Shown here one piece after another: positions 21,887 through 26,571 of a stretch of DNA of 26,571 bases. The DNA is from Bacteroidota bacterium (lineage in GTDB: Bacteria; Bacteroidota; Bacteroidia; NS11-12g; UBA9320), in assembly GCA_003485825.1 (NCBI GenBank), contig DNHN01000069.1, forward strand, positions 1 through 26,571, given 5' to 3'. The notes below the pieces were generated by a model that was given only the letters and a program-made list of their open reading frames with translations, searched no databases and was not told the origin of the DNA. The stretch's first letter is position 1; each line of letters opens with the position of its first letter. Made by a program: the position numbers and the translations under genes.

Positions 21887-23935
21887 ATGCAAGCACCACA
21901 AGCTAAAAAAGTACCTAAGGAACTGAAAATACACGGCGATACACGTATAGATAATTATTTTTGGCTAAATGATCGAGAAAATCCGGAGGTCATAGATTAT
22001 CTGAATGCAGAGAATGACTACGGAAAAGAGGTGATGAAACCTACAGAAAAGCTGCAGGAAGAGCTCTATGAAGAAATGGTGAGCCGCATCAAAAAGGACG
22101 ATGAGTCTGTACCCTACAAGAAAAAAGGCTATTGGTACTATACCCGTTTTATAGAAGAAGGTCAATATCCTATCTACTGTCGAAAAAAGGATACTATGGA
22201 AAATCCAGAGGAAATACTGATGGATGTAAATGTAATGGCAGAAGGGCATAGCTATTATAGTCTAGGAGGACTCAGTATTAGCCCAGATAATAAGTACCTG
22301 ATATTTGGAGAAGATACAGTTAGTCGCAGAATCTACACACTTAAAATGAAGAGTATGGAGACCGGAAAACTACTCGAGCTGAACATACCTGGCACTACTG
22401 GTGGAGCTAGCTGGGCTGGAGATAGCCAGACCATATTTTACACACTCAAAGATGAGACTACACTGCGGAGCGCTAAGATAATGTCGTACAATATACTCAC
22501 TAAGGAAGAGAAAGTACGCTTCATTGAGATGGATGATACTTTTAATTGTGGAGTGTATAAAAGCAAAAGTGAGAAGTACATCATTATAAGCAGTGGAGCG
22601 AGTATTACCAGCGAGTATCAGTTTATACCGGCTGATAGACCAGATGATGCGTTTACTGTTTTTCAGCCAAGAATCCGTGGACTAGAGTATAGCATTAGTC
22701 ATTTTGAAAACAAGTGGTATATCATGACGAACTGGGATGCACAGAATTTTAAGCTCATGGAAACCGATGAGGTTTTAACAGGGCGTAGTAACTGGAAAGA
22801 AGTGATAGGCCATAGGGAAGACACATTACTAGAAGGAATAGAAACTTTTCGCAACTTTATGGTGGTGGAAGAACGTACCAATGGTCAAAACTTCATAAGA
22901 GTGATAAACCAAAAGACGAATGAGGAGCATTACATGGAGTTTGAGTCTGAGACATACAATTGCTGGACGAGTACCAATGTTGATTTTGATACGGAGATAC
23001 TCAGGTACGGATATACAAGTATGACTACACCAAGTAGTGTGTTTGATTATAATATGGCCACCAGAGAGAATGTGCTCTTGAAGCAGCAGATAGTATTGGG
23101 TGGATATGACGAGTGCCTGTATGATAGTAAGCGCATGTGGGCTACAGCTCGTGACGGTAAAAAAGTGCCAATGAGTGTGGTGTACCGAAAGCAAGTGCAG
23201 GGTCAGAATCCAGGGCTAAAAAAGCGGCCAACTCTACTCTATGCTTACGGTTCATATGGTCATTCGCTAGACCCTTATTTTAGCTCTATCAGATTGAGTT
23301 TGCTAGATCGTGGATTTGTGTATGTGATAGCACATATACGAGGAGGAGAGGATCTTGGAAGACAGTGGTACGATGATGGTAAATTGCTAAAGAAGAAAAA
23401 TACATTTACGGATTATATAGACTGTGCAGAGCATCTCATAGCAGAAGAGATTACTACCACAGAGCATTTATATGCCCAAGGGGGCAGTGCAGGAGGTCTG
23501 CTCATGGGTGCGGTGATGAATATGCGTCCTGATTTATGGAATGGTGTGATAGCCCAAGTGCCTTTCGTAGATGTGGTAAGTACGATGTTGGATGATACCA
23601 TTCCACTGACTACTGGGGAGTATGATGAGTGGGGAAACCCCAATGAAGAGGAGTACTACCACTACATAAAAAGCTATTCACCGTATGACAATATAGAATC
23701 TAAAGACTACCCAAATACACTTATAACTACGGGATTACACGATAGCCAGGTGCAGTACTGGGAGCCGGCCAAGTGGATCGCTAAACTGAGAGAAGTAAAA
23801 ACGGATGACAATATACTCATCATGGATTGCAATATGGAAACAGGCCATGGAGGTGCGAGCGGTAGGTTCGAGGCACTCAAAGAAACTGCTAAAGAATTTG
23901 CATTTATCTTCATGCTGGAGAGAATAGAGAAATAG
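21887..23935 (+). CDS. ptrB: Oligopeptidase B
   Basis: Serine peptidase of family S9A that cuts short peptides after basic residues. The 682 residues comprise a beta-propeller (about 70-390), which excludes large substrates, and a C-terminal alpha/beta-hydrolase catalytic domain. The triad is S534 (QGGSAGG), D619 (LHDSQVQYWEPAKW) and H654 (TGHGGASGR), close in position to those of E. coli OpdB. No signal peptide is seen, so it is cytoplasmic. Monocistronic; the outer-membrane gene 15 bp downstream has its own promoter-like box, which overlaps the stop-codon region. Confidence 0.96.
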   Translation: MQAPQAKKVPKELKIHGDTRIDNYFWLNDRENPEVIDYLNAENDYGKEVMKPTEKLQEELYEEMVSRIKKDDESVPYKKKGYWYYTRFIEEGQYPIYCRKKDTMENPEEILMDVNVMAEGHSYYSLGGLSISPDNKYLIFGEDTVSRRIYTLKMKSMETGKLLELNIPGTTGGASWAGDSQTIFYTLKDETTLRSAKIMSYNILTKEEKVRFIEMDDTFNCGVYKSKSEKYIIISSGASITSEYQFIPADRPDDAFTVFQPRIRGLEYSISHFENKWYIMTNWDAQNFKLMETDEVLTGRSNWKEVIGHREDTLLEGIETFRNFMVVEERTNGQNFIRVINQKTNEEHYMEFESETYNCWTSTNVDFDTEILRYGYTSMTTPSSVFDYNMATRENVLLKQQIVLGGYDECLYDSKRMWATARDGKKVPMSVVYRKQVQGQNPGLKKRPTLLYAYGSYGHSLDPYFSSIRLSLLDRGFVYVIAHIRGGEDLGRQWYDDGKLLKKKNTFTDYIDCAEHLIAEEITTTEHLYAQGGSAGGLLMGAVMNMRPDLWNGVIAQVPFVDVVSTMLDDTIPLTTGEYDEWGNPNEEEYYHYIKSYSPYDNIESKDYPNTLITTGLHDSQVQYWEPAKWIAKLREVKTDDNILIMDCNMETGHGGASGRFEALKETAKEFAFIFMLERIEK

Positions 23936-23938
23936 TAC

Positions 23939-23946
23939 TATTTTTG
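23939..23946 (+). promoter_or_regulatory. -7 box before the first barrel gene
   Basis: TATTTTTG matches TAnnTTTG exactly and is followed by ACGA and ATG. It lies within 11 bases of the ptrB stop. No -33 element recognised. Confidence 0.5.
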
Positions 23947-23950
23947 ACGA

Positions 23951-24760
23951 ATGAAGATTCTTAAAGTACTAGGTTTACTTCTTTTTGTAAATAGTATCTG
24001 CAAAGCACAAGTGGTATCTGATAGGCTAGGTTTCATCTCTAGCACAAGTATTCTGGAGGATAACGGGTTTCAGATAGAGGCTGGCCATACCTATAACGGC
24101 ACTAATTATTCTCTACTGAATCTTTCTTCAGCCACCGGAGCGGTTCTCCGCAAAGGAGTGAATAATATGCTGGAAGTTCAGATCAGATTACCCGAATACT
24201 ATACTGATGGTGTAAATCCTACTACAGGACTAACGTCCGTGATGGCAAAGATTGGATTTGCTCGTACTGCTAAGGTGAAATGCTCAGTATTAGGGGGAGT
24301 AGGTATAGCAGCTTTTTCAGGAGGTGTTGGATTGTATATGGGCATGTCCATACCTGCTCAGTTGGAGTTGACCCAAGCACTTCGATTAAGAGCAGAGCCA
24401 AGTTTCAATCTGCTGATCCTGCCTTCAAGAGAATCTGCGGGCATTAGTTTAGCCCTACAGCAAGACATAAAAGATGCAGCTAAGGTAGAAGTCGGTGTAA
24501 ATAGTAGATTTATACTTATACAGCGTAAAGAGTTCGGCAAGGAAAGAATATTTAGCGAAGTGCTTTACGGTACTTTAGCTACACAAATAAATCTCACAAA
24601 ATTTATTGCCTTAGATGCTGCTGTACAACTGCCATTGGCTATAGGAGAAAATCAACCGGCCATAGGTAATGGTATGGTAATAAAAGGAGGCTTAGTAATT
24701 TCCTTTGCAGGCAAACCTTGGCGAGAGAAAAAAGTGAAAATAGAGCCAGAAGTTTATTAA
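23951..24760 (+). CDS. Outer-membrane beta-barrel protein, first of three
   Basis: A 269-residue protein with a signal peptide (about 1-19, ending CKAQ) and alternating hydrophobic strands filling the rest. It lines up by eye with its two downstream neighbours: SDRLGFISSTSILEDNGFQIEAG corresponds to their TDRP-F..S..VVPK..LQ-E-G opening. That places it in the MetA-pathway/Phenol_MetA_deg-like 'transporter' group, but it is the most divergent of the three. Substrate unknown. Confidence 0.7.
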   Translation: MKILKVLGLLLFVNSICKAQVVSDRLGFISSTSILEDNGFQIEAGHTYNGTNYSLLNLSSATGAVLRKGVNNMLEVQIRLPEYYTDGVNPTTGLTSVMAKIGFARTAKVKCSVLGGVGIAAFSGGVGLYMGMSIPAQLELTQALRLRAEPSFNLLILPSRESAGISLALQQDIKDAAKVEVGVNSRFILIQRKEFGKERIFSEVLYGTLATQINLTKFIALDAAVQLPLAIGENQPAIGNGMVIKGGLVISFAGKPWREKKVKIEPEVY

Positions 24761-24786
24761 TCAAGTCAAATAAATAATTAGAGGTG

Positions 24787-24794
24787 CATATTTG
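24787..24794 (+). promoter_or_regulatory. -7-like box before the second barrel gene
   Basis: CATATTTG (one mismatch), then TATT and the ATG at 24799. This separates the second transcription unit from the first barrel gene. Confidence 0.45.
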
Positions 24795-24798
24795 TATT

Positions 24799-25650
24799 AT
24801 GAATAAAATGTTGCTTGCTTTGGCTATCCTTTATAGTGGTGGGTATGCTTTTGCACAGATAGAAACAGACCGTCCTGATTTTACCGAAAGTCCCAATGTA
24901 GTGCCAAAGGGAGCGTTGCAGATAGAGACTGGTTTTATTTTAGAGAATGATAAAGTGGAGATGACAGGAAAGTTTCCAGGAACAGGTAAGTGGGAAGAAA
25001 AGAGACAGAACATTACGATGAATACGACACTATTTCGTTTTGGACTTACTGATAGAATAGAATTAAGATTGAATACAGCTTTTAACTCAAATAGCCTAAA
25101 TGAATATAATGTATTAGAATCGGGCCCTTGGTTGCCTGCTAATTTTCAACCAGCTGACTCGTTTTTTGATCCTGTAAGTGGCTTCTCCACCTCTTTCATC
25201 GGATTCAAGACTAACTTGTTCAAATCTGAAAAAATGAGCATCGGTTTCTTGGGACACCTCTACATTCCAGAATTGGCCTCGGGAGATTTTGCCAAATTGA
25301 GCGGACAAAAAGTAGCACCTGAGTTTCTTATCCCACTTACTTACGATATCACAGATAGGTTTGGGATAGCGGTGCAATACGGACTCTCTTGGGATGGTCT
25401 CACGCCTAATCCTACTACCAGTTATACACTGGCACTAGGCTACGGTATTACCGATAAGCTCAGTTTTTATGTAGAGCCCTACGGTTTCCTAACCAATAAT
25501 GGAGATGAGCTTCACCTTATTAATGGTGGATTTACGTATCTCATCAATGATGATTTTCAAGTAGATCTCACGGGTGGTTTTGGACTCAATGAGGCGGCAC
25601 CAGATAATTTCATAAACTGTGGAGCATCGTTTTTGTTATTTAACAAATGA
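24799..25650 (+). CDS. Outer-membrane barrel of the Phenol_MetA_deg-like family, second of three
   Basis: A 283-residue protein. A signal peptide (MNKMLLALAILYSGGYAFAQ) is followed by the family opening ETDRPDFTESPNVVPKGALQ and then beta strands. Related proteins are called transporters because some sit in aromatic-degradation clusters; direct evidence for transport is thin. An upstream ATG at 24784 would add five residues but lies before the promoter-like box, so 24799 is used. Its TGA overlaps the next gene's ATG (ATGA). Confidence 0.82.
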   Translation: MNKMLLALAILYSGGYAFAQIETDRPDFTESPNVVPKGALQIETGFILENDKVEMTGKFPGTGKWEEKRQNITMNTTLFRFGLTDRIELRLNTAFNSNSLNEYNVLESGPWLPANFQPADSFFDPVSGFSTSFIGFKTNLFKSEKMSIGFLGHLYIPELASGDFAKLSGQKVAPEFLIPLTYDITDRFGIAVQYGLSWDGLTPNPTTSYTLALGYGITDKLSFYVEPYGFLTNNGDELHLINGGFTYLINDDFQVDLTGGFGLNEAAPDNFINCGASFLLFNK

Positions 25651-26474
25651 GATTCTCTCCAATCTTAGTCCTTTGTCTATTGAGTTTAGCTAGCTACGCT
25701 CAGATAGATACGGATAGACCAGCTTTTACCAACAGTGTAAATGTGGTGCCAAAAAGTACATTGCAATTTGAAGGAGGGATGGGGTATACGGTACAAGCAA
25801 CCAATGTTGTACCGGTAATCAATAATGGAAGAAGCTTAAAAAGGTTAGAGACATATACACTTCCTCAAGCTGTTTTTAGGTATGGTATCACTAGTAGAGC
25901 CGAAGTCAGATTTGAAGTGCCTCAGTTCAGTTTATCTCGTTACAAACTGGCCAATGATTCACAATCTAGATATGCCACAGATCTGTGGAACAGACAAGTA
26001 GGCATGGGGTTAAAGTTTCAAATTTTGGATAAGGATAAGTTTACCCTTTCTTATTTGGCAACGCTCAGAACGGAAAGAGATAATTTTCCTGAATCGGAGA
26101 GAGAACTGACTTTTGGTCTTTTTAATGATTTGATATGGGAGTATAGATTTAATGAGAAGTCTAAAATGGCTGGAACATTAGGCTTTGGTAATGGTAAAGA
26201 CGCGTACGCTGTAAATGCTGCTGCATTGATAGGTACTAAAATTAATAATCGACTCTGGCTCCAAGCTGAGGCGGTGTCTGAAAACTATTTTTATGAAAAT
26301 TCGAGGTATAATGTGAATTATTACACATTAAATTTATCTAGCCAATACGCCCTTACCCAACGAGATGCAATTGATTTGACTGTAGGCTCGGTAGTGCACT
26401 CTACAGCCTTTATACTTCCAAGAAATTTAACCATACAACTTGGTTACGCACACCTATTTAATGCTAAAAAATGA
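25647..26474 (+). CDS. Outer-membrane barrel of the Phenol_MetA_deg-like family, third of three
   Basis: A 275-residue paralogue of the preceding gene: a signal peptide ending SYAQ, then DTDRPAFTNSVNVVPKSTLQ, then barrel strands to a terminal aromatic/hydrophobic segment (LTIQLGYAHLF). Its ATG overlaps the previous stop and its own stop overlaps the next ATG, so translation is probably coupled along the unit. Function unknown. The close resemblance to its neighbour suggests tandem duplication. Confidence 0.82.
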   Translation: MRFSPILVLCLLSLASYAQIDTDRPAFTNSVNVVPKSTLQFEGGMGYTVQATNVVPVINNGRSLKRLETYTLPQAVFRYGITSRAEVRFEVPQFSLSRYKLANDSQSRYATDLWNRQVGMGLKFQILDKDKFTLSYLATLRTERDNFPESERELTFGLFNDLIWEYRFNEKSKMAGTLGFGNGKDAYAVNAAALIGTKINNRLWLQAEAVSENYFYENSRYNVNYYTLNLSSQYALTQRDAIDLTVGSVVHSTAFILPRNLTIQLGYAHLFNAKK

Positions 26475-26571
26475 ATAGACTAATACAACTCATAGCTATA
26501 GCTCTTGTTTTCACCGCCTGCGATACCAGCAGCAAGTGGAAACCTACGCAAGAAGTAATATCAGAATCGGG
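26471..26571 (+). CDS. Start of a lipoprotein gene, cut by the window edge
   Basis: Thirty-three codons are visible. MNRLIQLIAIALVFTAC is a lipoprotein signal with a lipobox ending at Cys17, followed by DTSSKWKPTQEV. The Asp after the lipidated Cys would favour inner-membrane retention under the E. coli rule, which may not hold in Bacteroidota. The ATG overlaps the preceding stop (ATGA), tying it to the barrel genes. The rest of the protein is outside the window. Confidence 0.75.
   Translation, partial: MNRLIQLIAIALVFTACDTSSKWKPTQEVISES

Noticed and set aside
22829..23194. Minus-strand ORF of 121 codons inside ptrB
   Set aside because: Lies within the oligopeptidase coding region and has no recognisable domain.
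24784..24798. Upstream ATG for the second barrel gene
   Set aside because: It would place five residues before the signal peptide and lies upstream of the promoter-like box; the ATG at 24799 fits better.
1..26571. tRNA, rRNA, CRISPR, transposase or phage genes
   Set aside because: I looked for these by eye on both strands and saw none; a covariance-model scan was not possible.

Overview
The window is a gene-dense piece of a Bacteroidota chromosome, most likely Flavobacteriales; a finer placement is a guess. The signs are a type IX secretion (T9SS) sorting domain, repeated promoter boxes of the Bacteroidota form TAnnTTTG (twice with a TTTG/TTG element 20 bp upstream), no obvious Shine-Dalgarno sequences, a menaquinone gene (menB), an outer-membrane barrel with a carboxypeptidase-like N-terminal domain, and a tandem set of 'TDRP-F' barrel proteins. 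I found no rRNA, tRNA, CRISPR array, transposase or phage gene.

Layout. (1) 10-4297, minus strand: an aerobic phenylacetate locus in the order TetR-type repressor, paaA, a T9SS-exported protein, paaB, paaC, running off the left edge. A perfect inverted repeat sits next to the -7 box in front of the repressor. A terminator-like hairpin and the exported-protein gene separate paaA from paaB. (2) 4388-8455: a DUF72 protein, exonuclease III with a Gre-like protein, a rhodanese with a thioredoxin, a 312-bp hairpin-rich gap, then menB. (3) 8543-13649: an iron-containing alcohol dehydrogenase, a CrtA-like protein, acetyl-CoA synthetase followed one base later by a 54-residue membrane protein, and a threonine-aldolase-like PLP enzyme. 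(4) 13693-17460: a J-domain/KTSC protein, a large outer-membrane receptor-like barrel and an RsmI-like methylase. (5) 17606-18538: two adjacent small exported-protein genes, each broken by one missing base. (6) 18592-23935: a TlpA-like thioredoxin protein, a 2-oxoglutarate/Fe(II) oxygenase, an alpha/beta hydrolase and oligopeptidase B. (7) 23951-26571: three related outer-membrane barrels and the start of a lipoprotein, the last three genes linked by ATGA overlaps.

How the genes fit together. The paa genes convert phenylacetyl-CoA to its ring epoxide, and the end product of that route (acetyl-CoA/succinyl-CoA) is related only loosely to acs further right. Most other genes are unlinked housekeeping functions in one- or two-gene units with frequent strand changes. 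The clearest general pattern is regulatory: eight genes have a -7-like box ending exactly four bases before the start codon, which predicts leaderless mRNAs, while seven others carry a box farther upstream.

The most unusual items are the exported-protein gene and terminator inside the paa operon, the leaderless-promoter architecture, the two neighbouring single-base frameshifts (one at a T7 slippery run) and the tandem barrel/lipoprotein unit. I do not see a defence system or another clearly new multi-gene machine.
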